Source of the DNA: Bacteroidota bacterium
GTDB taxonomy: Bacteria; Bacteroidota; Bacteroidia; JABEUT01
Direction: 5' to 3'
Assembly (NCBI GenBank): GCA_013289475.1
Contig: JABCZW010000010.1
Coordinates: forward strand, 1 to 58,971
DNA: 58,971 nucleotides
Below the pieces are notes generated by a model that had not been told where the DNA came from, ran no database searches, and was given only the letters and a program-made list of their open reading frames with translations. Both the position numbers and the translations under genes were made by a program. Shown piece by piece: positions 1 to 9,484 of the stretch; positions within the stretch are counted from its first letter, which is position 1; each line of letters begins with the position of its first letter.

Positions 1-500
1 GTTCATCATGGAACTCCAAGGATTTCTATTCTCACCCCGAGAAATATGTTTCTACCTTTTTAGCTTATACTAAAGAGTGTGACCTGTTAATCACGGCTCA
101 CTTTTGGGATGTACATGCCCCAGTGCTTTTTACCAAGGACCAAATGAAGTTGCCCGATTTCCACATCAGCGAAATAGCTGATATTACCTGCGATATTAAC
201 GGGTCAGTGCCCAGCACACTTAAAGCAAGCTCTATAGCTGAGCCTTTTTACGGCTACAACCCGCTTACTGAGCAGATAGACATTCCTTTCAGTAAAACAT
301 CAGTAACCATTATGGCAGTCGATAACCTGCCTTGCGAATTACCACGCGAATCATCGGAAGATTTTGGAAGGGAACTTATTGACAGGGCCATACCTTCAAT
401 ATTTGGGGAAGATAAAGCAGGCCTTATTGAACGCGCTACCATTTGTAAAGATGGCAAGCTTACTGATCACTATTCTTATTTGAGCGATTACGCAGGGTAA
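1..500 (+). CDS. Saccharopine/alanine dehydrogenase-like protein, C-terminal part (5' truncated)
   Basis: The reading frame is open from base 3 at the window edge to the TAA, so only the last ~165 residues are present and the true start lies outside. Visible conserved stretches are ITCDINGSVPST, AEPFYGYNP and VDNLPCELPRESS, which I recognise from the C-terminal NAD-binding half of the saccharopine dehydrogenase (LYS1-like) / alanine dehydrogenase-PNT superfamily. These enzymes act in lysine or amino-acid metabolism in the cytoplasm. The exact substrate cannot be read from this half. A GTG inside the frame at 123 could be mistaken for a start, but the homologous sequence continues upstream of it. 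Confident of the family, less so of the reaction. Confidence 0.8.
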   Translation, partial: SSWNSKDFYSHPEKYVSTFLAYTKECDLLITAHFWDVHAPVLFTKDQMKLPDFHISEIADITCDINGSVPSTLKASSIAEPFYGYNPLTEQIDIPFSKTSVTIMAVDNLPCELPRESSEDFGRELIDRAIPSIFGEDKAGLIERATICKDGKLTDHYSYLSDYAG

Positions 501-511
501 TAAAACCCCGG

Positions 512-526
512 ACCCAACCAAAGGTG
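512..526. repeat. 15-nt copy of the dcw terminator core
   Basis: The 15 bases ACCCAACCAAAGGTG are identical to the loop and inner stem of the ftsZ terminator at 1986-2000. Here the outer stem has been lost (flanks CCGG and ATAA), so only an ACC/GGT stem remains and it is unlikely to terminate. It lies just after the stop codon of the dehydrogenase-like gene. Confidence 0.5.
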
Positions 527-571
527 ATAAACTTACGTAACAGTTGTTAAAAGCATTTTTATAAAATTGCT

Positions 572-579
572 TATATTTA
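572..579 (+). promoter_or_regulatory. Candidate -7 box of the NHL-repeat gene
   Basis: TATATTTA matches 7 of 8 positions of the Bacteroidetes -7 consensus TAnnTTTG and lies 18 nt before the ATG. The only other nearby signal is a TTG at 544-546. Weaker than the exact boxes elsewhere in the window. Confidence 0.35.
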
Positions 580-597
580 ACTATTAAACCATTCACC

Positions 598-1929
598 ATG
601 AAAAACAAAATCTTTATTACCGGCCTGTTGGCTATTTCAGCATCTATCACCTCATACGCTCAAACGTATAATATAAATGCCTTTGCGGGTAATTTCAGTT
701 GGAATTACAGTGGAGATGGAGGCCCCGCCACTGCTGCCGGAATAACTCCCGGTTTTATAGCAGTAGATAATACTGGTAACGTATACATTACAGATTGGAA
801 CAACAATCGAGTTAGAAAAATTGATGCAGCAGGCATAATAACTACTGTTGCTGGTAATGGAATAAATGGATTTAGTGGAAACGGAGGCCCGGCAACCGCT
901 GCGGAGGTTAATGGGCCATCAGGAATAACAATAGATAATTCGGGCAATATATATATTACTGATGGCAATCGGGTAAGGATAATAGACAAATATGGTATCA
1001 TTACCACATTTGCAGGAAATGGGATTGCAGGCTACACAGGAAACGGAGGGCAGGCTACAGCTGCTGAATTAAATGCTCCCGAAGGAATATGTACTGATGC
1101 AGCAGGCAATATATATGTAGCGGACGTCAGTAATTCATGTGTTCGCAAAATTGACACAAAGGGTATCATAACCACAATAGCGGGAAATGGGACTGCCGGC
1201 TATAGCGGGAATGGAGGTCCGGCTACAGCAGCCCAAATGAATTTCCCAAAAGCAGTAACAGTTGATAAGGTCGGTAACATATATATTGCCGATGCATTAA
1301 ACTATACGATACGTAAAGTAGATACAAAGGGTATTATTAACACATTTGCCGGTAATGGAAATTACGGCTTCAGTGGCGACGGAGGCCCTGCAAGTGTTGC
1401 CCAAATATCATGGCCTTCAGGGGTAGCGACAGACGCTGCCGGTAATTTATATATTGCCGATTCTGAAAACCAACGCATCCGTAAGGTATACACTAACGAT
1501 ACAATAGTGACAATTGGAGGCGGAGCATGGGGTTATAGTGGAGACGGAGGCCCTGCACTTAATGCTCAGATGGATAGCCTTTGGGGCATTGCCGTTGATA
1601 ATATGAACAACGTATATATAGCAGACAATAATACAAAAGCACGAATATTAACCATTGCGGTAACAGGTATTAATGAACTTTATCAAAATAACAATGTAGC
1701 CGTTTACCCCAACCCTTCAAATGGAATTTTTACATTTCAATTAAAAGGAATGACTCAAAAAACAGCATTAGAGGTTTATAATGTACTTGGACAGGAAGTG
1801 CATTCGCAATTAATAATTGACAACTCACAATTGACAATTAATTTAAGCCAGCCAGCAGGGGTTTATCTATACAGATTAGTTTCCGGAAAGGGTGAACTAA
1901 TTTCGAGTGGCAAGCTGGTTGTACAATAA
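598..1929 (+). CDS. Secreted NHL-repeat beta-propeller protein with T9SS sorting domain
   Basis: A 443-residue exported protein. Residues 1-21 form a Sec signal peptide ending SYAQ. Residues ~25-355 hold six repeats of about 56 residues with the pattern GIITTxAGNGxxGYSGNGGPATAA followed by GNIYIADxxNxRVRKID, typical of NHL-type six-bladed propellers, which usually bind proteins or carbohydrates. The last ~80 residues start at VYPNPSNGIF and contain YNVLGQEV and GVYLYRL, the type A C-terminal sorting domain that sends cargo through the type IX secretion system. It is therefore probably released or attached at the cell surface. It is monocistronic and converges on the ftsZ cluster. The ligand is unknown. 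Confidence 0.9.
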   Translation: MKNKIFITGLLAISASITSYAQTYNINAFAGNFSWNYSGDGGPATAAGITPGFIAVDNTGNVYITDWNNNRVRKIDAAGIITTVAGNGINGFSGNGGPATAAEVNGPSGITIDNSGNIYITDGNRVRIIDKYGIITTFAGNGIAGYTGNGGQATAAELNAPEGICTDAAGNIYVADVSNSCVRKIDTKGIITTIAGNGTAGYSGNGGPATAAQMNFPKAVTVDKVGNIYIADALNYTIRKVDTKGIINTFAGNGNYGFSGDGGPASVAQISWPSGVATDAAGNLYIADSENQRIRKVYTNDTIVTIGGGAWGYSGDGGPALNAQMDSLWGIAVDNMNNVYIADNNTKARILTIAVTGINELYQNNNVAVYPNPSNGIFTFQLKGMTQKTALEVYNVLGQEVHSQLIIDNSQLTINLSQPAGVYLYRLVSGKGELISSGKLVVQ

Positions 1930-1970
1930 AACATTTTAGTGCTTTGTGCCCCGCTTAGGGGATTGGTGGG

Positions 1971-2004
1971 CACAAAAAAACCGGCACCCAACCAAAGGTG
2001 CCGG
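1971..2004 (-). terminator. Rho-independent terminator of the dcw cluster
   Basis: CCGGCACC (1981-1988) and GGTGCCGG (1997-2004) form a perfect 8-bp stem with an 8-nt loop. On the minus strand the stem is followed by seven T (1974-1980). It lies 40 nt beyond the ftsZ stop, so it ends the leftward dcw transcript. On the plus strand no T tract follows it. Confidence 0.85.
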
Positions 2005-2045
2005 CCGTATTAACCCGATATTAACCTTAAATGTATAACTCCACC

Positions 2046-3671
2046 TCAGTCGACATTATCATGCAGAAAAGAGTTGTTCTGGCGCAACTCGCCTTTCTTA
2101 TCCTCTCCTTCCGAAAGCGTAAATCTTGACACATTAGACTCTGAAGAATGCGGGGTTTCTCCTAAATCCACATTCCTTCTTTTATATGCAGGTTCATTTT
2201 CCATATCAGTAAGTGCACCCGGAGTTTTGAGCTTGTAGCTTAATTGTTTCAGCTTCTCAATCCTTTCCTGGGCTTTCTTCCTTTGTTCTTCACTGAAGAT
2301 AGGATCACTCATATCCACTCTTTCTTCTTGTGGCGGCTCATGCATTACTGTTGGCATTACAGGAGGCGCGCTAAGCGGAGGAACCGATGCAACAGGAATT
2401 GGAGGAGGTGTTTGTGCAACCGGATTTTCAGTTGTCTTATTCACTATCTCAAATTCAATGTTGTAATTTTCGTTGGTTGTTGTTTCACTCGCCTTTATAA
2501 ATGGCTCGTTGGTTTCAACCTTTGTTTCCGTCTTAGGTGTTTCACTCACTAAAGGTTTTACTTCTGCAGCAGGCTTAACTTCCTCATTTAAATTCAGGAA
2601 CAACTTTGGAGCAGCAGGAGGTGCGGCAGAAACCATTGGGTGGCTGTGTGCCACTTCATCCAAACGGCGGATGATCTTCTCTGCTTTCTTCTCAGCAAAT
2701 GTAACCACCGGGTTAGCGCTGAAGCCGGTTGCAATAAGTGTAACATTAACCTTGTTGCCCAGTGTTTCATCAATACCATAACCTTTAATAATGTCGGCGG
2801 TTTGTCCGGCTGCCTCTTGCAGGTAGTCAGTAATATCACCGAGTTCGTCCATGGTAATATCATCAGTACCGCATGTAATGTTGAGCAATACATAACGTGC
2901 ACCGCGTATGTTATTATCATTCAGTAATGGTGAAGCAAGAGCCATTTCAACTGCGCGTAATGCCCTGTTATCACCTTCGGCCGATGATGAACCCATAATT
3001 GCCACGCCGCTGTCTTTCATAACAGTCTGCACATCGGCAAAGTCTAAGTTAACATGCAATGTAACGGTAATGATCTCTGCAATGCTCTTGGCTGCAATGT
3101 TCAATATATTATCGGCATGCGCGAAAGCTTCTCCCAGTTTCAGGTTACCATACATATCACGCAACTTATCGTTGTTGATGATGAGGATGGTATCTACATG
3201 CTGGCGGAGTTCTTTCAAGCCTTCTTCTGCCTGTAATTTTCTTTTCTTACCCTCAAACGCGAACGGTACGGTAACAATGGCTACAGTAAGTATGCCCATT
3301 TCTTTGGCTACCTGTGCAATTACTGGTGCGCCACCTGTTCCGGTTCCGCCGCCGAGGCCTGCGGTAATAAATACCATCTTGGTATTATTGCCTAAAATTT
3401 TCTTTATCTCTTCCATGCTCTCCATGCTGGCTTTCCTTCCCACTTCGGGTAGTGAGCCTGCTCCCCTGCCTTCAGTTAAGCCTGAGCCTAACGCTACTTT
3501 AATTGGCACAGGACTGATGTCGAGTGCTTGTTGATCGGTGTTGCACACCACAAAATCTACGCCCTTTATTCCCTGGCGAAACATGTGGTTTACGGCATTG
3601 CTGCCTCCCCCTCCTACACCTATCACTTTAATGATAGAGGATTGGTCCTTTGGTAAATCGAAGTTAATCAT
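2046..3671 (-). CDS. ftsZ: Cell division GTPase FtsZ
   Basis: Tubulin-like GTPase that polymerises into the Z ring and recruits the divisome at midcell. Residues 1-320 are the conserved core: nucleotide-binding GGGGSN (20-25), the tubulin signature GGGTGTG (107-113), and the T7 loop NLDFAD (208-213) that completes the GTPase site of the neighbouring subunit. Residues ~345-495 are a long Pro/Glu/Thr-rich linker. The extreme end NNSFLHDNVD resembles the conserved C-terminal peptide of Bacteroidetes FtsZ that docks on partners such as FtsA. At 541 residues it is longer than the ~380 of E. coli because of the linker. It is the last gene of the dcw cluster, 65 nt after ftsA. Confidence 0.98.
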   Translation of the reverse strand: MINFDLPKDQSSIIKVIGVGGGGSNAVNHMFRQGIKGVDFVVCNTDQQALDISPVPIKVALGSGLTEGRGAGSLPEVGRKASMESMEEIKKILGNNTKMVFITAGLGGGTGTGGAPVIAQVAKEMGILTVAIVTVPFAFEGKKRKLQAEEGLKELRQHVDTILIINNDKLRDMYGNLKLGEAFAHADNILNIAAKSIAEIITVTLHVNLDFADVQTVMKDSGVAIMGSSSAEGDNRALRAVEMALASPLLNDNNIRGARYVLLNITCGTDDITMDELGDITDYLQEAAGQTADIIKGYGIDETLGNKVNVTLIATGFSANPVVTFAEKKAEKIIRRLDEVAHSHPMVSAAPPAAPKLFLNLNEEVKPAAEVKPLVSETPKTETKVETNEPFIKASETTTNENYNIEFEIVNKTTENPVAQTPPPIPVASVPPLSAPPVMPTVMHEPPQEERVDMSDPIFSEEQRKKAQERIEKLKQLSYKLKTPGALTDMENEPAYKRRNVDLGETPHSSESNVSRFTLSEGEDKKGELRQNNSFLHDNVD

Positions 3672-3736
3672 AGCTGGTTGTGTTTTAAGGTTATTATTTG
3701 GTTTATCGTGTTTCCTGTTTTGAATTAATTATTGAA

Positions 3737-5044
3737 TTACTTTTTTTCTCCTTCTACATCTTCATCGAAGAACTTGGTAGCCCCGCTGAAAATCCTTTCC
3801 ATAAAGCCGCCTTTTTTCTTTTGCTTCGAATGCTGAACAATTTCAGGTTGCTTAATAACATTCTGCTCGGTTTCGGTGTAGGTTTCTTTCTCAATTTCTT
3901 CGAAGCCTTTCATCACCAATCCAACGCTGGTAGCATATAATGGATGGCTAAGGTCGAATACTCCCGGTGCAAGGTGTTCGTTCGGATGGCCGATACGTGT
4001 ATCCATTCCTGTTACATATTCCACCAGTTGCGGAAGGTGTTTAAGGTTTGCGCCGCCACCGGTTACTACTATACCTGCAATCAATTTCTTTTCGAAGCCC
4101 GAGTTTTTTATCTCGTAGTAAACGTGTTCCAGTATCTCTTCCATACGTGCATTAATGATGCATGAAAGATTGCGTACCGAAATTTCTTTGTTTTGCCTGC
4201 CCTTTAAGCCGGGTATTACAACAATCTCGTTCTCCTGTGCTTCAGTTGGAATTGCTGAACCGAACTTCACTTTCAATTGCTCAGCCTGTAAGCGGATGAT
4301 CTGGCAACCTTCCTTAATATCGTCGGTTATTACATTACCGCCAAAAGGTATTACTGCTGTGTGGCGGATGATATCATCCTGGAAGATGGCTACGTCTGTC
4401 GTGCCACCGCCAATATCTACAAGCACCACGCCTGCTTCTCTTTCTTCACTGGTTAATACCGAATCAGAAGATGCAAGAGCTTCTAAGGTCAGGTTGCTCA
4501 TTTCGAGCCCTGCTTTCTTTACGCACTTTTCAATGTTGCGTGCTGCAGCAATTTGCCCGGTAATAATGTGGAAGTTAGCTTCAAGCCTAACGCCTGCCAT
4601 ACCGATAGGGTTTTTAATTCCCTGTTCGTTGTCCACAATATATTCCTGCGGAAGCACTTCAATGATCTCCTCGCCGGGAGGCATAACCAGCCTGTACATA
4701 TCCTCAATAAGAGAATCCACATCGCTCTGGTTGATTTCCTTTTCCAGGTCGGCACGGGTTTTAACACCCCTGTGCTGCAAGCTTTTTATATGTTGTCCCG
4801 CAATACCTACGTTCACATATTTTATTTCCACTCCCGATTTCTCAGAAGCTTCTTTTACAGCTTTCACAATCGATGCGACTGTCTGGTCTATATTAAGCAC
4901 CACGCCCCGCGCAATACCAACAGAGTCAGCCCTGCCGACGCCCATGATGTCGATTTTGTTGTGCTCGTTCTTACGGCCTACAATGCATACAATTTTGGTT
5001 GTACCAATGTCTAAGCCTACAATGATGTCAGATTTGTTTTCCAT
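3737..5044 (-). CDS. ftsA: Cell division protein FtsA
   Basis: Actin-fold ATPase that tethers FtsZ filaments to the inner membrane and links them to the septal wall machinery. Phosphate-binding loops are LDIGTTK (11-17) and DIGGGTTD (210-217). The SHS2/1C subdomain typical of FtsA spans about 82-165, and VVTGGGANL marks the third nucleotide-binding element. The C-terminus has a KKKGG spacer and an amphipathic segment (about 412-426, FMERIFSGATKFF), consistent with the membrane-targeting helix, though it is followed by a short acidic tail instead of ending the protein. It sits between ftsQ (6 nt upstream) and ftsZ, the canonical order. Confidence 0.97.
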   Translation of the reverse strand: MENKSDIIVGLDIGTTKIVCIVGRKNEHNKIDIMGVGRADSVGIARGVVLNIDQTVASIVKAVKEASEKSGVEIKYVNVGIAGQHIKSLQHRGVKTRADLEKEINQSDVDSLIEDMYRLVMPPGEEIIEVLPQEYIVDNEQGIKNPIGMAGVRLEANFHIITGQIAAARNIEKCVKKAGLEMSNLTLEALASSDSVLTSEEREAGVVLVDIGGGTTDVAIFQDDIIRHTAVIPFGGNVITDDIKEGCQIIRLQAEQLKVKFGSAIPTEAQENEIVVIPGLKGRQNKEISVRNLSCIINARMEEILEHVYYEIKNSGFEKKLIAGIVVTGGGANLKHLPQLVEYVTGMDTRIGHPNEHLAPGVFDLSHPLYATSVGLVMKGFEEIEKETYTETEQNVIKQPEIVQHSKQKKKGGFMERIFSGATKFFDEDVEGEKK

Positions 5045-5050
5045 AGATGT

Positions 5051-5845
5051 TTATTTTTTTGTGCATACGATTTGATGGTTGAATTTCAGGTTAATTGTTG
5101 TGTAGTCGTTCCATTTTCCGGTTGCGCTTAAACCGTCGTGGTATAACACCCACAGGCGGTTAAATTTTTGTTCCATATCAGTTGTGTCTCCAAATATTAT
5201 GCGTTGGTTGCCTACCCTTGGCACAAGGCAAAAATCTTTTGCAGTATCTACATATACCTGTGTTACCTGGCTGTTCCAGAACGTATTTTTACGAATGAAG
5301 GTTGCCATCTTGTATATACCCGGCAGCATTGAATGAACCGATGTGTCATGTATCATTTGTTTCACATTGCGGGTGTTATACATATTATAAGGCTCGTTGA
5401 AATTCCCGTTCACAATTAATACTTTAGGTGTGTAATCATCCGACAATGGCACAATGCTTCCCGCAGAATCTATGTAATAGCTCTCATCATCATTATTCTC
5501 AATTCTTACAATCGGTTTCTTCTGGGTCAGCCTTACTTCCAGGTTTCCATCTAATGTTGCATATACCTGTGCATCGGCAATAAACGGATTACCTACAAGC
5601 ATTTGCTCCATCTTCAATATATTTATCTTATCCATCGTCTTGCCCACAATATCTCCCTGCTGCTGAACAATCAGTTTGCGCACCTCACCCGGAGTGATAA
5701 AGAAATCGCTGTCGTGCTGCATCACTCTTATATCAAGGCTCTTGCACGGTGTTGTATTGCGTTTCACTTCGGCAAAGCCAAGCAAGCTCAATACTCCGCC
5801 TAAGAGCACCACCCAACCTGTTATATATAATATCTTCTTAAACAT
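5051..5845 (-). CDS. ftsQ: Cell division protein FtsQ/DivIB
   Basis: Bitopic divisome protein that links early and late division proteins. Residues 6-26 form one transmembrane helix after a short cytoplasmic tail. Residues ~35-110 form a POTRA-type domain (FFITPGEVRKLI, then GNPFIADAQVYATLDG and VRLTQKKPIVRI), followed by the beta domain. Sequence conservation of FtsQ is low in Bacteroidetes, so the call rests on topology, POTRA-like sequence, size (264 aa) and its place between murC and ftsA. Its start codon overlaps the end of murC, suggesting translational coupling. Confidence 0.9.
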   Translation of the reverse strand: MFKKILYITGWVVLLGGVLSLLGFAEVKRNTTPCKSLDIRVMQHDSDFFITPGEVRKLIVQQQGDIVGKTMDKINILKMEQMLVGNPFIADAQVYATLDGNLEVRLTQKKPIVRIENNDDESYYIDSAGSIVPLSDDYTPKVLIVNGNFNEPYNMYNTRNVKQMIHDTSVHSMLPGIYKMATFIRKNTFWNSQVTQVYVDTAKDFCLVPRVGNQRIIFGDTTDMEQKFNRLWVLYHDGLSATGKWNDYTTINLKFNHQIVCTKK

Positions 5846-7236
5846 TATGCTTGTATCTTTTTTAACAGGGCCGTTTTCAATGGTTCCACCAACCTGTCTA
5901 TATCTCCCGCTCCCATCGTTATCAAAACCTCGGGCATATCTTTTGTTACCACATCAACCAATTCTTCTTTGGTGCAGAGCTTCTTATTTTCAACATGTGT
6001 TTTGCTCAACAACATCTTTGAATCAATTCCTTCAATAGGCAATTCTCTTGCAGGATATATATCGAGCAGGATAACCTTATCCAATAATTCCAGGCTACGT
6101 GCAAAACCATCTGCAAAATCGCGGGTACGTGAATAAAGGTGTGGCTGGAATATGCCTGTAATTTTTTTACCCGGATACATAGCCTTAACCGAACTTATAC
6201 ATGCACTGAGCTCTTCAGGGTGGTGTGCATAGTCATCAATGAAAACAAGTTTCGGAGAAATTATCTGGTAATCGAAACGGCGTTGCACACCTTCAAAAGT
6301 TCCTAATGCAGTGCGTATATCTTCGTTCTTTACTTTCATTAATTGTGCTACAGCCGTAGCCGCAACCGAGTTTTCGATATTATGCAGGCCGGGTATTCCA
6401 AGTTTCACATCTTTTATTTCTCCGTGCGGAGTAACCAGGTCATATTGATAATGTCCTTCGTTTATGGTAATGTTCTTAGCGTAGTAGTCTGCTTTTTGAG
6501 TAAGTGAATAAGTGTAAGTTTTACCGCTGTAATGAATTACATCATTTACCTTTTGTTTGGTAACCAACGAACCATCGGCACTAATTCTATTAGCGAACAT
6601 GGCATACGATTCCTGCATGTTTGCTGCATTATCATATATATCTAAATGGTCAGGGTCGATAGATGTGATGATAGCAATGTTCGGATTAAGGTGAAGGAAT
6701 GAACGGTCATATTCATCCGCTTCAACTACTACCACTGTATTCTCTGAAACATTATTATCGAGCAATACATTGGTATTATAATTCTTCGACACACCGCCTA
6801 AGAATGCCATGCAATCGGTCTTGGAAGATTTAAGTATGTGTGTTACCAATGTTGTTGTTGTTGTTTTACCATGTGTACCTGCAATTGCAACAGTATAGTG
6901 TCCTTGTGTTATCCAACCCAATACACCGGCACGTTTATGCAAATCGTATTTATGGCTGCGGAAGTATGCCAGTTCACTATGTTCATCAGGTACAGCGGGA
7001 GTATAAATGATCAGTGCATCTTTGCTGTTATTCTTTATCTCATCATCCACCAATGCCATATCATCTTTAAAGTGAATCTTTATACCTTCCTGCTCCATCT
7101 CTTCTGTAAGTGATGAAGGAGTCTTATCATAGCCACTCACTTTTTTACCCATCGATTTAAAATAACGTGCCAGGCCGCTCATACCGATACCACCGATACC
7201 TATCAAATACACATATTTCAAATCCTTCACGTTCAT
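5845..7236 (-). CDS. murC: UDP-N-acetylmuramate--L-alanine ligase MurC
   Basis: Cytoplasmic ATP-dependent ligase that adds L-alanine to UDP-MurNAc, the first step of stem-peptide assembly. Residues 13-21 (GIGGIGMSG) are the UDP-binding loop of the N-terminal Rossmann-like domain, 120-128 (GTHGKTTTT) the ATP-binding loop, and DEYDRSF and DDYAHHPEE are typical MurC motifs of the central and C-terminal domains. Length 463 aa is normal. It starts 1 nt after murG ends. In many Bacteria ddl follows, but here ftsQ follows directly. Confidence 0.97.
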   Translation of the reverse strand: MNVKDLKYVYLIGIGGIGMSGLARYFKSMGKKVSGYDKTPSSLTEEMEQEGIKIHFKDDMALVDDEIKNNSKDALIIYTPAVPDEHSELAYFRSHKYDLHKRAGVLGWITQGHYTVAIAGTHGKTTTTTLVTHILKSSKTDCMAFLGGVSKNYNTNVLLDNNVSENTVVVVEADEYDRSFLHLNPNIAIITSIDPDHLDIYDNAANMQESYAMFANRISADGSLVTKQKVNDVIHYSGKTYTYSLTQKADYYAKNITINEGHYQYDLVTPHGEIKDVKLGIPGLHNIENSVAATAVAQLMKVKNEDIRTALGTFEGVQRRFDYQIISPKLVFIDDYAHHPEELSACISSVKAMYPGKKITGIFQPHLYSRTRDFADGFARSLELLDKVILLDIYPARELPIEGIDSKMLLSKTHVENKKLCTKEELVDVVTKDMPEVLITMGAGDIDRLVEPLKTALLKKIQA

Positions 7237-7237
7237 C

Positions 7238-8335
7238 TTATGCAGTTAACTTTATTACTTCATTTGCTATTCTTGCCGCCGAATCTCTTATTGCCAGTGT
7301 TGTTATATTCTTACTCAAACTTTCTCTTAAGCCACTATCTACCGATAAGCCTACCACCGCATTGCCCAGTTCGCTTATCGCGCTTATGTCTTTTACCATC
7401 ATGGCTGCATTGTGACTAACAAGCACCATCGCATTTTTTGTCTGGTGATCTTCCGATACATTAGGTGATGGCACCAAAATGCAAGGCAAGCCAGTAATAC
7501 ATAACTCGGAGAGAGAGATGGCACCTGCGCGAGATACTACTGCATCGGCAACAGCGTATGCATAATCCATCTTCGATATAAAATCGTACACTTTTATATT
7601 GGCATATTTCTTTTGCAATTCCTGTGCTTGGGCATAATACTGTTTACCAGTCTGCCACACTAAGCGAATATTGCTTCGTGCAAACAAATTGAGTGAAGCA
7701 GCAATGCTTTCATTAATTGTGCGTGCACCTAAGCTGCCTCCAATTACCAATACTGTGAACCCAGAACCATTCAACTCAAAGTATTCTGCGGCCTCTTTAC
7801 GCTTGCTGTATAATTCAGTAATATCTTGTCTTACAGGATTACCCGTTACAATAATCTTCTCCTTAGGAAAATACTTCTCCATTCCGGGGTAAGCCACACA
7901 TATCTTCTTTACATACCTCGATAAAATTTTATTCGTTACACCCGGGTATGAATTTTGTTCCTGTACAAGCGTAGGAACTTGTTTGCGGATGCCTGCCCAC
8001 AATGTGGGGCCGCTGGCATAGCCGCCTACACCTACAATAGCATCAGGTTTAAACTGGGTAATGATTTCTTTTGCCTTACTTACGCTATTCATAACCTTCA
8101 TTGGCAACGATAAATTCCTGAGCATATTGCTGCGTGATATACCTGCAATATCAAGCCCTTGGATCTTATACCCGGCAGCAGGCACCTTCTCCATCTCCAT
8201 CCTTCCGTTGGCTCCTACAAATAATATTTCTGTTCCCGGTCTCATCAGTTCCAATGCGCGGGCTATGGCTATTGCGGGAAATATATGCCCGCCGGTGCCT
8301 CCTCCGCTTATTATTATTTTAAGTTGTCGCGACAA
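7238..8335 (-). CDS. murG: Lipid II synthase MurG
   Basis: Membrane-associated GT-B glycosyltransferase (GT28) that transfers GlcNAc from UDP-GlcNAc to lipid I, giving lipid II at the inner face of the membrane. The N-terminal glycine-rich loop GGGTGGHIFPAIA (11-23), GVGGYASGP and the C-terminal VSRAGAISLSEL / PCILVPSPN signature are all present. Length 365 aa is typical. The gene overlaps the end of ftsW by 17 nt, which suggests coupled translation. Confidence 0.97.
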   Translation of the reverse strand: MSRQLKIIISGGGTGGHIFPAIAIARALELMRPGTEILFVGANGRMEMEKVPAAGYKIQGLDIAGISRSNMLRNLSLPMKVMNSVSKAKEIITQFKPDAIVGVGGYASGPTLWAGIRKQVPTLVQEQNSYPGVTNKILSRYVKKICVAYPGMEKYFPKEKIIVTGNPVRQDITELYSKRKEAAEYFELNGSGFTVLVIGGSLGARTINESIAASLNLFARSNIRLVWQTGKQYYAQAQELQKKYANIKVYDFISKMDYAYAVADAVVSRAGAISLSELCITGLPCILVPSPNVSEDHQTKNAMVLVSHNAAMMVKDISAISELGNAVVGLSVDSGLRESLSKNITTLAIRDSAARIANEVIKLTA

Positions 8336-9473
8336 TATTGTTAGTTGTTACATTTTCCGTTTCTTTACTCACACTTAATATTATTCCTACTGCAATGCTT
8401 GTAAACCATATCGATGTTCCGCCCATACTTACCAACGGTAGCGGCTGTCCTGTTACCGGTATAATGTGCACAGCTACACACATGTTCACCAATGCCTGTA
8501 ACACTAAATTCAAAGAGAGCCCTATGGCCAACAAGCTGCCAAATGTTTTCGGGTTTCGTGTTGCAATTCTGACTCCCCTGTATAGGAATGTGAGATAAAG
8601 AAACACTATCGACAGCGCCATTACTGTTCCGTATTCTTCCACTAAAATGGAGAAGATAAAATCGGATGAAGCCTGTGGCAAAAAGTTTTTCTGTGTGCTG
8701 TTGCCTGGGCCCTTACCCAATGGGCCGCCTGTAGCAATTGCAATCATTGCCTGGTCGGCCTGGTAGTTATCTGCTTTGTCACCTTTTGCAAAACTTTCAA
8801 TACGCGATTTCCAGGTTGCAACGCGGTTATTGATATGCGGGAACTTAAATACGATGAGAATAAATAATCCTGCAAAGGCAATAGCTATACCAATGGTAAG
8901 AAGCAAGTGTGTTATTTTGGCTTTACCAATGAACATGATGCAAATGCAATTAATGAACAACAGGAATGCGGTAGAGAAGTTGGAAGGGAATATTAATCCG
9001 CAAATTGCTATTACAGGTATAATGATCGGCAGGAAGCCGGTTTTAAAATCAGTCAATAGGTTTTGTTTAATGGCAAGCATACGCGCTACGTATATGAGCA
9101 ACGCGAGCTTGGCAAAATCAGAAGTCTGGAAGGTGAGCCCTGTACCCGGGATCTGTAACCAGCGGGTGGCATTACCTTCGTTCACCCCTTTTAGCAGGGT
9201 GAACAGGAGGAGTGGAACGCAAACATAAAGTGCAATTTGCGATATGCGTGAGAAAATGGTGTACTTAAGATTACTCGTGAGATAAATAAGCATGAACCCG
9301 AACATGATAATGATTAGGTGCTTGATAAGAAAATAACTTGCATTGCCCGAATGACTGCGGTATGCAAGGGTTTCTACCGAGCTGTATACAACAAGGATAG
9401 ACACAACTGATAAGAGCAATACAATTACCCAGATCACTTTATCTCCTTTTATATGGTTGAATACTGACTTCAT
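8319..9473 (-). CDS. ftsW: SEDS glycosyltransferase FtsW
   Basis: Polytopic SEDS-family peptidoglycan polymerase that works with FtsI at the septum. About ten transmembrane segments are visible. SEDS hallmarks include ATGGPLGKGPGNSTQKNFLP in the large extracytoplasmic loop, the DFIFSILVEEYG segment carrying the Asp-Glu characteristic of the family, and PLPLVSMGGTS near the end. Length 384 aa is normal. Its location between murD and murG identifies it as FtsW rather than RodA. Confidence 0.96.
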   Translation of the reverse strand: MKSVFNHIKGDKVIWVIVLLLSVVSILVVYSSVETLAYRSHSGNASYFLIKHLIIIMFGFMLIYLTSNLKYTIFSRISQIALYVCVPLLLFTLLKGVNEGNATRWLQIPGTGLTFQTSDFAKLALLIYVARMLAIKQNLLTDFKTGFLPIIIPVIAICGLIFPSNFSTAFLLFINCICIMFIGKAKITHLLLTIGIAIAFAGLFILIVFKFPHINNRVATWKSRIESFAKGDKADNYQADQAMIAIATGGPLGKGPGNSTQKNFLPQASSDFIFSILVEEYGTVMALSIVFLYLTFLYRGVRIATRNPKTFGSLLAIGLSLNLVLQALVNMCVAVHIIPVTGQPLPLVSMGGTSIWFTSIAVGIILSVSKETENVTTNNIVATT

Positions 9474-9484
9474 TTTTTCTTCTC

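Noticed and set aside
123..500. Separate short gene starting at GTG 123
   Set aside because: The same frame is open to the window edge and the upstream residues continue the family sequence, so this is the end of a truncated gene.
2908..3534. 208-residue plus-strand open frame opposite ftsZ
   Set aside because: Antisense to the conserved ftsZ core; no recognisable domain.
4155..5075. 306-residue plus-strand open frame opposite ftsA
   Set aside because: Entirely antisense to a clear ftsA; Ser/Pro/Thr-rich composition typical of a reverse-frame artefact.
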